From Haemonchus contortus (Eukaryota; Nematoda; Chromadorea; Rhabditida; Trichostrongylidae): a DNA stretch of 64,000 nucleotides. Below, one piece after another: positions 1 to 13,900 of the stretch. The position numbers and the translations under genes were made by a program. The notes beneath the pieces are model-generated. The model ran no database searches, was not told where the DNA came from, and was given only the letters and a program-made list of their open reading frames with translations. Each line of letters opens with the position of its first letter. The stretch's first letter is position 1. The stretch covers positions 1,398,302 through 1,462,301 of the forward strand of contig LS997567.1 of the NCBI GenBank assembly GCA_000469685.2, written 5' to 3'.

Positions 1-1985
1 TTAGAAGTGGTGTCAAAGTCAAATGCTTGACCCACGCTTCAGTGGATTTCAGCAGCGGAGTGGCCGGGTACGATCTTTTAAAGAGGTATGGGTTCAATAT
101 GGGTAAACAATTAGGCCATTATATGTTTAAACAAGCAAGGGCGGGGTAGTCGGATATGTTATGGGTAGTCTAGAAGTCCCACGGAAATTTCCAAAAAATC
201 CTGTAAGAAATCTGGACTATTCTAGATTTTCGGCAAATTTTCCCTACCCACCCAAGCAGAAATCGACTAAGGCATAAAAAAGGCATTAGCCACCAACGAA
301 CTGCTTTATCCTCTTATTTTTGAAGACTTCAGATTTGACTTCCTACCTGTATATTAATGGGACAGTGGCTAAAAGATAGAAGAAGAGGTTACTGGATCGG
401 TCTACAGACGAAATATTTATTTTCTGCCCTGGGCCATTGGAGGGATTTCAGCGCCCCCTGAAAGTGTGATACAGTATCCCCTTAATGCCGCATCACCCAC
501 CCCATGGGCTTCACCTAGGGTAACTTTTTGTTGCGTTGTTTATGTGATGGGTGTTTGGAGGCGTTTGAGATTGTCTCCAGGTAACTGCGTAGCACATTCA
601 CGGGACTATGAAATCCGTCTCGTCCCTGTGCCTCCCGACACGAGACAGGCTGCGCAATCCTTTTTGAAGTGTAAATCATTGTTCAATAATAAGTCGAATT
701 TTAAAGTCAACGATGATAAATTCATGGAAGTTGAAACTTCAACTGTCATGAAAAAAGCAATACAATAACGAACAAAGGAACAAAAGACAATGTGCAATGT
801 GCACGAGATCAATACTCAACCGGGAGAGTTACTAGTAAACTGTGAAAGATGATCTAGTAAATTAAGCTCAAATAAATCTACACGCACTACTTATTTGCTA
901 CAGTACCACCAAACTGCAGCATAACAGACATCTGTACAATATTTGGTGCTGACACAGTAAGGAATGTGAGAGCACAAAAATTCACGGTTCCCTTAAGAAT
1001 ATATTTAGTGAGATTATAAATACTTGGTGAAACAAGAGAAAATAGTTTGGGCACATCCATGTCCTCTAAAGCTTCTACCTAAATGAAAGAAGACCGAAAA
1101 ATACGTGATCATCTGCTTTTTCCCGAAGGCAGTACCATTTCGATCAGTAAAGGGCAGAGCAAACGGCCCTTTACAGTTTATCGATTGAAATGGTGCTGCC
1201 TTCCAGCGCTTAACTGTCCCTGTTCCGTGGTGGTTACACTTTTGAACTCTCATTCAAAGTTCCGAAGGCTGTTGAATCAACTGGTTGAACGCGGTCTATG
1301 ACGGTTGAGTCTTTCCCTATCCAAAGAACATGGCTTTGGGTTCACTCCAATAGAAAGGTAAAAAGTCTCAGGAAAGTTTGCTCCTCGAGTCGCTCAGGCT
1401 ATCCTCCACTCCCTACTTTCGTCCATGCACTACACCGAGGAGCTGAGGAAGGATCAGCAGTACTAGGGTTGGCACTGGACCACCCGCACTGCCTGGGAAT
1501 CAAATTTATTCAGAATGAGTAAATAATATCTTCGGCTTTGGTATTAGGCCCTATACTGGTTGCAAGGGTACTTAGTTCAGATGATCCTTTACCCTGAAAT
1601 CTAAATTCGTCTCAAATGCCTAAATGAACTCTATAGTAACAACTTTACGAGTTACTAGAAAGCGCCAGCAGGTGATTGCGCATTTTGGTAATGATATGAA
1701 TGCATGGAATCATAAATAATGTACATATGTGAAGGAAGTTCCAGAAAGGCATGTATCACCAAATGAAAGCCGTAGCGTGATCAGTAGTGAAAGTCACATC
1801 TATTTTGAGTGAAGAAAATTGATGATCCATAGGAGAGCAGCCAGATCGATCACGTTGATCAGAGCAGCCGATCATCGAATAGGAGGCAAACTGCTGGCGC
1901 CTAACGAATCATGCCGTCCATCTGAATTTGTGGGAATTCTCGAGGGGATACTACTTTACTTTTCGGAGTATAGCTCAGAACTCAC
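1..1985. other. 3' flank of the kinesin gene, no gene recognised
   Basis: No exon with matching splice sites and phase was found on either strand. The open frames here are short and overlap on opposite strands. A possible poly(A) signal for the minus-strand kinesin (AATAAA read on the minus strand) lies at 1505-1510, but its link to the gene is not shown. More tail exons of the kinesin could still be hidden here, because its C-terminal end is not certain. Confidence 0.4.
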
Positions 1986-4900
1986 TTCTGCTTTCGAAGG
2001 AGCTCGATCCAGAATCTCGCTCACGCTCACGGCCTTTCACTATGAGTGGGAGCTGAGCAGATTCTCGCTTCTTTGGGCGACGATTGATTATCCGTTCCGA
2101 TTCGTCCGACCTAGACTTGTCAGATTACTTTGAAGTAGGCCCCACTTTGGGAGCACAAAATACAAATGCTCACGAGGAAAGTGAAGAATTAAGTTTGGGA
2201 AGAAGTAGTGAGTTCCACGATACGACGCTTTGGATATTTTTCAACGGTATTAAGTGGTAATGAAATTGATTTTTCACTATTCTATACTCCTGCTCCAATC
2301 GTTCGCGATCCTTTTCTGAAATCACTAACAACTTCAAAATAGCGTCCCGCTCAGCTGATTTCTAAGCTCACCATCTACTCGTCCTTCGATAAGTTTTTCC
2401 GCTAACATTTCATACTTCGATAGCTTTGACATTGTATTATCTGTCTTTTCCATGATGAGCGATTGTATCGCAAGATCGTTTACAGCCGATATTCCTGTGA
2501 AAAATTAAATTACTCCGACCGTTTCAGAAGCAATTATTGGCAGCTGTTCAGAGTTCCGTTCTCGAAGGAATCATGTGGTTACCGGGGACTTTCCATCAAT
2601 ATTTTAACATAGGTACGACAGGCCTTACCTTTCGGAGTTTACAATTACAATTCTCCCATTTTCTCTTTCATTGCTTCTAGTTGTTGTTTTTCTCCGAACT
2701 TCCATTACCACCAGCGTTCCCTGCGCATCCTACCCTATCTCCTCTTAACTGTACTACCAAAACTTTTCCAGTTTCTGCCTCCTTTCGTCTAATGAGCTCT
2801 AGACCTGACCCATGGTCATAACGCTATCCTTCAACCCCATGTTTTACATTTAAGACTATATTTTCTCAACCAAGCCCCAAGTGATTTCCTTCAGAGGTCC
2901 ACACTAAGAGAAAACAAAATCCTCACGAGTAGAAAAAAAAAACTCCCGTTTTGCACCCACTTTCAGCCTGCACGTTATCCATCCTAACAACGAGATCGAT
3001 TAGTTCATTCTGTTCCTTGGTATGAGCAAGTGACCGCAGCCGTGTTTCAACAGATTTTGCTGTTTCTTGTCCTTTTCGTAGGGCTCGTTCGAGTTTTTGT
3101 CGAACTTCAACCATATTATTTAATTGGTCATCCTGAAAACTCAAAAAAAAATTGCTGGAATATTTAATAAGAAATCAAAATCGATGCTCAGAATTTTGGA
3201 CAGCCTGTCGTTGACTGTGTTGAACGGGAGAAACTAATTCCTGTTATCTTAACCCCATAATACTTTTTGCCCCTGTTTTTCCAAGGCTTCTTTTTCTGAT
3301 GTTCTCAGAAAGTGATTTTCTTCAGAAAAAAATGTTCCATATCCTAATGAAATTAGAGAGCTAAGGGAGGAGGTCTAGGCTTGTGTCCCTGACTGGGGGA
3401 GGCTTCACATGCTCTCCGAAGGTGCAAGCCCCGCCCACAACGCGGTGCTTCTGAAAGGGACAAAGATCTTCTTATAAATAGAATTAAGAATCCCCGTTTC
3501 ACATTTCGAAGCTCGACTGCCGAAAACAGTACATGAAGGAGAACTTACCAATTCAGCTACGTCGTTTTTCAAGCGGTTGATACTCTCTGCTGCCTTTTCT
3601 TCTTGATTGTGCTTCTCCCAGGCATGTATTATGGCCAGTTTTGATGTACGACTCATCTCCACCTCGTAAGCATCCTGATTGGCTTTCATCAGCCGTTCCC
3701 TGATTGGTTGTTTGGAGTTGATCACGTTTCATGAATGGTTGTTTGGAAAAATCTTATTACCTTAATTTTTGCTGTTTGTCGGATAGCGTCACATACTGCT
3801 CTTTTAGTTGGTTGAATAGAGAGGAAAAGTCTCGTTTCTCAGTCTGAACATGAAAAAAAGTATTCCCAGACCAACTGGTACCATGTGGTGCAATGATTGG
3901 TGGGGAATTTTCAGTTCATACTAGGAAAGGTATTCATTATTACTAGTATGTCACCATCCTGCACCTGCCATGCAAAAAAAGAACGAGGCGTATTTTCTGT
4001 TACCTTGGAGGTGCCATTCGTCATACTTGTACTTCCATTCCACCTCACACTGTAGCGGTATCGATCGTTCGTTGATGCTGTTTTGTCGACTAAACATATT
4101 CATAACAGTTCTAAAAAATGGCAATGGCAATAGCCGAGGTGAGTATTCTTGGAATCCATTAGCGATCTCACGCTCTCCATCCATCTTCCTAACCATTACA
4201 CTTGACGTAAGGCAGTAAGGAAGTCGTTCTCACCAACCACTTCCAGTCACACTGTGCACTTTAGAGGAAAAGCATTTAGCCTGGTGAAGAATGACGTGGC
4301 CTGGTCAGCTGTCTGTCCTGGTGGTTACTCGACCCACTTGAACATCTCGCCATTTTACCGGTGGGTGTGGTCCTGTCCCCATTCTAACAGCCACTATCTG
4401 CTCGTGAGTCCATTACTATCTTCAACTTTTACTCGTCTTTATCTTGACTGGTTCGCACAAGATTATGACAACATGGGGTGCAACAGGGTTAGAAATGACT
4501 TAAAGTTCTTGAGCAACAATTTTTTGTAGACTTAAAGTTGCCTTAGATTTCGCTAGCTCACTTGAGAGTCAGGAATTGAGCCCCTCATGAAGTTCTTCTC
4601 TTCTGCTTCGGGGAAATAAAATTTATCTTTCTAGACGTTAACATAGAATTTGCGTGCAGTTCAAGGTCATACGTTATAAATAACCATCGTATAAAGGAGA
4701 CAAGAAATTACTACACAGGTATAGCTCTGTTAGATGGTAACGTGGTATAATGAGGGGTTTCAACACGTTTTTTTCTCTGATGAAATCTCCTCAGGATAAT
4801 CAGGCTTATAGTTGTTGCAGTATTGGACAAATGCTAAGAAGTCATTCGGGATAATAAAATTGCTAATCAAGGACCTATTGTCCTCCATGAGTTTTGAAGG

Positions 4901-7900
4901 ACGATTGTATTCATTTAAGAAGCTTCATGAGTCTTAATGGATTGGGAGAGAAGAGGGTAGGGAGTGACTTGGCAATTCGCCGAAGAATTGATTAGTTTGA
5001 CCACCGGTCAATTGATTGGCGACTCACCTCCCGAAACCACTTTACCTTCATTCTATCAGTATTAGTCATCTTTTTTCGAATTCACTATAGTTCCTATTGC
5101 CACTTTCCTATAGTTGCAGCCGATCTTACGTTGTGCAAAACTTAATGGGAAATTTAGCATGATTTTCTCCTGACCTCTTTCAAAATGGTAAAACTTATTT
5201 CAAGAATGTGCTGATTCCAGGAAGAAGAGGTACAAAAGTGTTGGGACCGGGATCGAGAGCAGTAATGACAAAGAGGGGACTTAGTACTCAGTCAAACACC
5301 TGACAAAGCATGAATTCCAAGTGTTAGACCCAAAAAACAAGTCGGCCTGTAGGCATGTAATTTATGATGCTCAGCCTTTCCCAGTGGCAGTAGGCTTCTA
5401 AAATCACCGACTTATAAGGCCTCTACATCCCCTTTCGGGCATGTCACACTCTCACTCCAGTGATCAAGTATGATATCCTCCTTTCCTCGCCCCACTCACT
5501 TCGAAGGGTTGTTTCCCGCGCTCGATATTGATTACTCGATCAGCGTTTGCTTCAAAAGCTCCAGAGTTCAGTGATCTTTCTGAATTTCTTTAATGGAACT
5601 TTTTTTTAACGCCCCTCACTTTTCCCAACTCCACTTCCACTTTCAGTTCCACTTATGTTTGGTCTAATTGTAAGGCGAGTTTTACTTTGCCTAATGCTAC
5701 CGTATTGGGCAAAGTAAAAATTGGCGCCCATTCGACCCGGGTTGCATCGGACAAGTACCCCACAGCGCTTATTTTGGTTGTACACTTCTTCATAGCTACG
5801 TTCATGTCTCTCCTTGTAAAGCAGAATTTACCGGTTCGTCGTTGCTTCAAAAGTAATCTCCCTTTCGATCACTGATATTTGTTACTTCTCTTGTTTAGCT
5901 CTACCATCAAATTTTAAATTACTGTGTAGATATTTCATGAGACATACAACCGGAAAGGAACCTATCTACAAGTATTCTTTGGAAAAATAGGATAATTGCA
6001 TCTTTCTCTTTAGTTCTTTTCCTCAACTGGGAATAGTGTTGACGAAAACGTCCTGAAGGTTCCGACTGCCGTTTTTAAATGAAGCCTCGACTGAACATTC
6101 ACCGTCAGGGCTCGGTCATAAGCTGGTCTCAGTCCTAGGACATTTCAAGGCTTTTAAAACAGGAAAGAACAAGAGAACATTGACTCGTCATGTAATAGCT
6201 AGGATGATCGGGAAAACAATTCTTCGTGTAGGAAGGCCGTAATTTTTCGAGGCTTGCCATCGACCATAACGGGTGCATCCGGACCGCCAACACCCTCTCC
6301 CGTGGCGCTTTTGTCCCGTTTCAATTCATAATTTTCCCTGTTGACTTCCTCACCTATCAGAGATTTGGATGAGTGAGTAGAGGCTCAAAACATACTTTGA
6401 TTCGTAGATGCAGCATGAGGGATTGTTCTACGTTCGTACTCTTGACGCATTTCTCTCATTGCATCAGTATAGGGCTGATCTGCAGAAGCTGGACGATTTC
6501 TGGTTACCTGAAAAACTCATGTACTTGGTATTGTTCAGTATAATTTCAACTTAAGTAACAAGCCAGAACAAACCCTATTCGTTATGTTTTTCGCTCTTGA
6601 AGCATAAACGAGAGTGTTGTACGTTTCTTCGAAATGTCCGCTGGCTGCTGTGACGTGAGCGATCATGCATGTCCGAGCATTTCCTCCTTAACACAGCTAC
6701 TACGCAAACGCTTATAAGAAGTAGCCCTAGTCAGAGAAAACAAACAATGATCTTCAAGATTAGGTCTGAGCGAGTATTACCTAGAGAATCCTTCAAAAGT
6801 CGAGTCAATTTGCTGTCACGATAGTTCACATACCGTCCTTTTACATCTGAAAGAAACTGTCTCATTCAGGCTAACCTAATGGCAACTTCTCGTTCCTGTA
6901 TGTCTAAAAGAAGATTTTCCAAAAATTGTAACAGTAGAAAATTTATGCAAGTGCATGCTTACTTAGTTTCAAGCTTTCAATCGGGGGCGAAAAAAAACAA
7001 ACAAGGGTCAGTTTCAATTTTCAGGCCATTCCGAAGATTTTTCATAAGAACAAATCAGGATGTAATAGTTACACTAGTATGTAACTGTCTTCTATTAAAT
7101 TTGTTTCTATCTACCTATTCTCTAATATATATTCTATGCACTAATTTAGGATTTATTTATTAATTATTCTATTTATTCTATTAATAAATTTTCTAATTAT
7201 TAATTCTAGTAATTTAACTCGATTAATATATCTGTTAACTCTACATGGCCAATAATGAAAGCCAAACAGGGTATTCAGCCTAAAAACGATTATTCAACAC
7301 AGGGCTCTTTCAGATTTTCAGATGAATTACGAGTATCACGCCACTTGCACAAATTTATTAGTTATGGGTAGGCCGCAGTAGTTCACGGTTAGAAAAGTGG
7401 AAACGTACTTGATGAGAGGGAATTAATGACGTTGCCGAGCGCAAGTAATGATCTATTGATAGCAGCACCTTCCTTTAGACGTTGCCCACGATTCTGCAAT
7501 TAACCAAGTTTTCATTCTACTGAATCTTCCTTTCTTTTAAACAATACTTTCCGTGACAAACAAAAACGTGTTGCGTTGATGATGAACGGCTAACTATGTA
7601 AGTGTGACGGTGAGCGAGAAAAAAAGGTGTCAAATATCAAGTGAAGGCAAGGATTGGCTTGAACTGAACGTTCAGAACTCGCGTTTGGGGGCTGTAATTG
7701 GTTGAAATGGTCATCAACCAATAACAAAGCATCCCCCCAGCGCCACCACCCTAGCCCGTCCCGCCTTTATCTGTTTTTTCTTCACAATTCGGTCCCATTT
7801 AGTTCCTCATCTTCTCTGAGCTCACTGGACCTTCTACTCATCTCCGAGGTTCATCATTTCCAGCTCTCGCCATTTGCAACCGATCTTGGCTAGAATAAGA

Positions 7901-10900
7901 GCTTAAAACGATCTTCAAGAAAGATCTTACGTTTGTATTTGATGCTCTTTCAGATCCAGCCAAATCTATTAGGAAAAGTTTTGAATGCGGTCGATTGTTC
8001 TTGAGTAGCGTAACCTGAATTCCAAATTCTTGTATTAATTCAAAAAAAAAAATTCATTGCGAATTGCCTAACTACGTAGAACAATCTCCTTTGGATAACT
8101 ATGTAATGTTGTACCTGGAGAAGTGCGTGACTTCTTGACGACGTCTTGTTGGCTTCCGTAGCCTCCTGTGTCCGCCTCAGATTTCCTTCTTGAAGAATTT
8201 GCATAATCTGAAATTAATCCTACTTTTTTGAGATTTCCCTTTCTTGGTGAGGTTCTGTGATAAACTAGTGAACGTCGGGCTTACTATGTAGTTTACTACA
8301 GAACCTTACCAAAAACTGCATATGTTTGTGGGTTTCACGAACAATCGATTGAGTTGATTCAGAACTTAGTAGAACTTGAACACCTAAAGGTCTCAGAACG
8401 ATTCTGAGTAATGTGCTCTCCCTACAGTTGATTTTAATGACGTCACCTCTAATTCAGAAAGTCAATAATAATTCGAATCGGTGTTGTTAAGGTGAGAGAA
8501 CGAAGTTTTTGTGATCATTCGGGCCAGCGTATGTAACCGTACTGGTGGACTGGAAACCATCGCATTTTGTTGCCATCATTTAATCAAGTAATAGCGACAA
8601 AAAACTCGTTTTTGGTGTACCACGGAACGGATGTTCAAGAATAAACATACCCGACTGAGATTTGGCGCTCGAACAGTGGATAGTCCTGGTACTCGGATGT
8701 TTCCTTTGTCATCCTCCAGCAAATCCAATACCCCTCCTGTTGGATTCAGTAAATCTCGTATCACTTCATTGTAGATCTCCTAAAAATATCATTACACTAT
8801 AAATTAAACGGTAAGAATCCCTCACATAAAACAATTTGACTTGTGCCTGGTAAAAGGACGATAAGTGTAGGTAAACAACCTTGCTGACAGGAAGTGATAC
8901 CACCTCTCAACGGTGTGAAGCTTTTAAAAAGACCCTTTTTTTGTTGCTGAGGGCTGACGATAGGATGACAAGAATGTTACTTACCAGGTAGGACAATTGT
9001 ACTTGATATTGATCGAGGCTGATTTTTTGGTAGAGGCTTTGCGTTAACAAGCTCATCAATCCTGGTCGTTCTTTCGTACCTATCATCGTGAACGTCTTAC
9101 CGGATCCTGAACGTTGGGGCTTTTTCTTCCAGTGGCTTTCCCAAAATCGCTGATGCATTTATTCTACGAAAGTTTTCAGTTTTGTAAAACTAACCTGTTG
9201 CTCCATATGCGAACACTGTCGCATTGTATCCAGCAACTACAGAATCCACAAGGGGCGAAGTTGTTGCCTCGTGAATGTCCTTCTGAAGTTCACGGTTAAA
9301 TAGTTTAGACTTGCTCTGATCACTTACTGGTAACATGGAGCCCATGTTGTCTAAAATGCCTAAGCGAAGTGGCTGTTGTTTTACCTGAGATGAATTCGGT
9401 CCAAAAGCAGCATCGAAGCTGAACTGCCTCTCATGCTGTCGATTCTGTCGTAGGATATTGTTCTCGTACTTTTCCGGATCGACAAGTAGTAGTCGCTGAA
9501 GAGTCATCAAAGGCACAGGTTGGGATGAGCATATGGACTAACAGTGGTTTTTGCTGAGCATTACTCAGTTCCTACTTTCTTTTCTCCAGCTGGCAATCGT
9601 CTGGAGATTGAGCCTCAGTTGTGCTACCATAACTTTCAAGAGTCATATTTTTACTCTCCAACCTGGAGCCCATGGTGGATGTGTTTTTTCAAAGTGATCG
9701 GTAAAATGATGCCGTTACAAAAATAAATATCTTTTCTGAGTATAACCATGTAGGGAATAGCTCAGTCATAAGTACCGCCCATAGATCGAATCCCGGCCCT
9801 GCGCCCGATCAATCGGTCTCCAATCGCTCCATGCTCGGCTAATCGATAAAAGATTCTTCTGCGAGGATAGCCATTTCTATCGCTCAGTGTAACAAGTTAC
9901 CGTAATTCCATTTACACAAAAGAAGGAAAGGTTTTGTAGCTGAAGATATATAAATCCGAGTTTTGAGTAAAGCTCTTCAAGAGATCTTCAAGAGATTCGC
10001 CTTTGTACAAGCATTAGCATCGTCGTTGTACGAGTTCAATCAGGCAAATGAAGTCAGTATGTAATCAAGGAAGAGGCTGTGATGGATGATTCTTTTACAC
10101 TGTTCATAGAAAAACCATCCAACGCTCAGATCTATTGCAACGTGACGGCAGCAGTGTGACGTACTCAGCTCCACAGATGACGAGCTCAGTTCCAACTACT
10201 TCCCCATGAACTTTTCAGCAAATTTGTTATGAGAAACTACCCTACCGCTGTTTTGGTCGGGGTGTTCTCCCTGTAGAGTGTTTTTCAAAGTTCTTACTCA
10301 GTGCAGTCTTTCTCTGTTGCACTGAAGCGTGCAAAATTTTCACCTTTACCTCGGTTGAAACTGCACGAGCCTTTTCCCTGCTCTTTTCTTTCAGAACCCC
10401 AAGTTCACCCAGTCCGGGCTCTAGATTTCAACACTGAAAAGCGAATTGTTTTTTGAACGTGAAACTATAATTCATGCCGGGGTCCCGATGGTCTCCTTCG
10501 TCCCTTCTCTCCCGGGATGCCCATTTCTCATAAAATCATCAAGCCTTTCCATTTTCACATTGCCAAAGTGGTTTCCAGTTTGACTTGCAGCATCTGAATC
10601 TTCGCTCTTACTGTAGGAATAATTAGGTCATTTACAACGGGATAACAGCCAACATTGCTTGATCGGATAGGCTTCCCAATTTCTCCATCTAGAACATTTG
10701 ATCCTATTCGCATTATCGATTGATTGACAAGTCTTTTCTTTTTTAAACATCTGCTGTTGTGGCTCTCTTTCTGCCAGTTTGCAATGGGAACATTGGCGAC
10801 GTCGGTGGTTTGGGAAAAACGCGATCGCCACTTACACTGTGTTCTCCATGGATAAACTCATTGCCTCCGTAACTCTACCAAGTTATATCCATCCATTCGC

Positions 10901-13900
10901 AAGTACTATGCATTTGAAAATCATACCAGTAGGTTTTCGTTGCATTATGAAGTATGAAAGGTACTGGAAAGTGGATGTAGTTACTTAGCCTCGTGGAAAA
11001 CGCGTGGAGACAAAATCATATTCGCATCGTAATGAACTTGTTGTTCTGAATATTTGCAGCTCCGTTTATGATGTGCCATATATACAACTAATAACCTTTG
11101 ATATAGAATAGTAGGATGTATTACCTCTTTACAGGATGAGTATAAGTCAATATTTCACTCAATGTTCATAACTTTTCAGGCAAAATCGTAATTAAAGCAA
11201 TGGGACAAAAATGCAAGCTAAAAATTTTTATACGCCCGGATCCGAGCACTTCCAACTGAGCACTTTGTCTTGACCTGTGATGTTTCAGCTTCCCCTCTCC
11301 GTCAGGTAATTGCCCACTGTTGTCAAAAGTTGCGCTCGGGGAGAAACAGCTCCATACCTACCATTACAAGTGGAGATGGAGGCAATGCATCGATAAGAGG
11401 GATTGGGACAATCCCTGTGAACGGTGTTTCAAGCTTGGAATTTGTGATTTCTGGCGATTTAGGGTCTCTACTAAGCGCATTCAAATGGGTGAACAGGTTG
11501 AAAGAAGATCCCTTTCTATCCTGCACGTGCCTCTCTTAAGCATCGAGCGCCGCCAGCAGTCGATCTTTGGTGCCTTTGGTGAAGAGATCGAAAATCGCTT
11601 TCGGCTATCGGTTATTCTTTGAAAAAAAACCTTAGTCGATAACAGTAAAGGAGAGCTCGAATTGGCCAAGATTGGGGAAGTAGAGTAGTTTTACTTACAA
11701 GTTCCGCCGACAAAAACGTCACCCGACGGCTGAGCAATAAATATTTCATGTGCGCTATATTAGCCAACCAGTTGGGCTACGCACACTAACGCGTGCACCA
11801 TGCCATGCCCACTATCGCTTGATTACGATTTACTAGAGGACCAATTTAAACAATATCGGTTGACTTCCCTTTTCATAACCGTTTCCCCTTTAGGTGATAT
11901 TCCCCATTTGGAACGATCCGCTTTAAGGGTATTGATCTCTTGACACTAAAAGGTGATCGCGGCATTGTTTCCATTCTAACCTCCTCTAGTTCCTAGGGCT
12001 TTGATAGCCTTGGTTGTGGGGAGCGTGTTGTGATTTACAGTCTGTAACTTCATAAATAGATTGGATGTTAATCAACGGCCCAATATAAAGAGCATCGGTC
12101 GACTTTCTTTTTCATAACTGTTTTCTCATCGCGCACTTGTGATCTCCCCGCTCTTGATCGTGCCTACGTGACTTTTGCGAGGACACACAAACGGACACAC
12201 AAAGTTAGCGGTTTATATATATAGAGGATGGTTCGGTCTACGCATCAACAAGCACAACCCGTCGGAGTTTTCTGCAGAGGAAACAGCTTGAATAACAAAA
12301 TTTCTCAGAGAAGCCCTTCTATAGGCTGAAGCCCTTCGTTAAGAAGCACTTTGTCAGTGTTTATGAGCAATCCTAAGATGAGATGACGTCCTGAGATTCA
12401 TAGAACACTGGATATAACAAGGCCGGCTGTGATACGCATAGAAATAGGAGTTATGGAGATAATACCAAATGGCAGGCTATTTAATAGAATGAAAAATAAC
12501 GTCTCTGTATAGCTGGAAATCTGTCATGAAAGGTCAGCAGCGGCACCGATACGCTTTTAAAATTCAAAAGATTCCTTAGTAGTGAGGGTTTATATTTGTA
12601 AAAAAAAGTTTATAATGAATAGTCCTGTCGATATTCCTTTCAAACACCACATATTTCAACGAAATCCTTTTTTCGTGTATGGGGCGGAGCGTGCGCATTC
12701 TTCCACCAATCACAGCTCTCCTGTTCATTTTCGTTCAATATTGCCATTTTTATTTATGCACAGTATTAGCCTTTGAAGCGTTTACTGGCTATATAAAGGA
12801 GAGGAGCTTTGTATCAAGTGCTTTTGCAGTTTTCCTGAGGAAATTCATTTTTGAGATGATCTCTGAGCTTTCTCGTCGGCTTAGCATTCTATTACCTTCC
12901 ATGTTCTAACATTTTACACACTTTAAGTTCACAAAATTGATTCATATCGCGTAAATTTGAGCCAAGCGCTGCATTTTATTGTTATGCGTTGTACTCCTAG
13001 GGGTAATGGACCAGAACGCCGGAAACTGAGAAAATGGAAGAAGTCCAAAGGTTAAGCGAACCGTATAATGTTAGCGAACCTACGTGTTAGGTACCCCCAC
13101 ATTACGTATAGCAAGCCATTCGAATTCCAAAATCAGATAGCAATAAAAAACATGTAATTGCGATTATTATTTTTCAAACAAAGAGTATTAGTCTCAAATA
13201 GAACCTGCTTGTCAAGCTGGAAAACACATTGAAAGTGGCGTTTCTCCTTCTCCGCATCGCTCAGTGGACGCACGCGGACCACAACCTTAAAAGGGAGCTT
13301 TTATTGTGAGCATGTCTGATACCGAAATATTGACCATTATTAATGTGGGTGAGATGCTTTAAGCCTTATCTTTTAACAAAACCACATTCAAAAAATCTGT
13401 TCCGAGGATTTGGAGAAACGTTTTGTTTTGAAGCTGCCTATTCATTTTTTTACTTACATCGGCTCAAGTGAACCTTCTTGTTTGAAGATGGGCCGTTGTT
13501 TATATTTTATCTTATTTCTTCTTTGTCAAGTTAGCAACATTGTTAATAGTTTTCAATCAAGCGGAACTTCTCATGAAGTCATAGGATTCACATTTATTAG
13601 CGATTTGCCGCTTTTTCCAATCATCCGGTCTGTGATTAGCATGGCGCTGAGTTTGGAACTATTTTTGATCATTGGCTATCAGTTTCCTAATTATGCTTCT
13701 ATCGGATTCTCACAAAATTGCTTGAATAACCTTAGTTTAGAATTAGAATTGCTGGGGACCGATTCGTTGAAGAAGTCCACCCAATTCATGTTTATTTCAA
13801 TGAACGAGTTTACCCGGCTTCATTGTCTTCAAGTTGAACAATTTTCTCTTTGAACTCTGCCAATGCCTCTATGGAATACTTGTTAATAATTGTTGGCCCC

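Larger units (their letters stand above)
9496..13204 (-). other. kinesin intron 2 (3.7 kb)
   Basis: This lies between the exon ending LDKQ (13205) and the exon starting RLLLVDP (9495). It holds a weak SINE-like copy near 9745-9900, a diverged direct repeat at 11840-11890 and 12078-12126, and several overlapping chance frames (about 11270-11690, open on both strands). No nested gene could be supported. Confidence 0.55.

Noticed and set aside
13410..13853. 147-codon plus-strand frame
   Set aside because: It lies in kinesin intron 1, is Phe/Ile/Leu-rich as expected of AT-rich DNA, and overlaps a more protein-like minus-strand segment.
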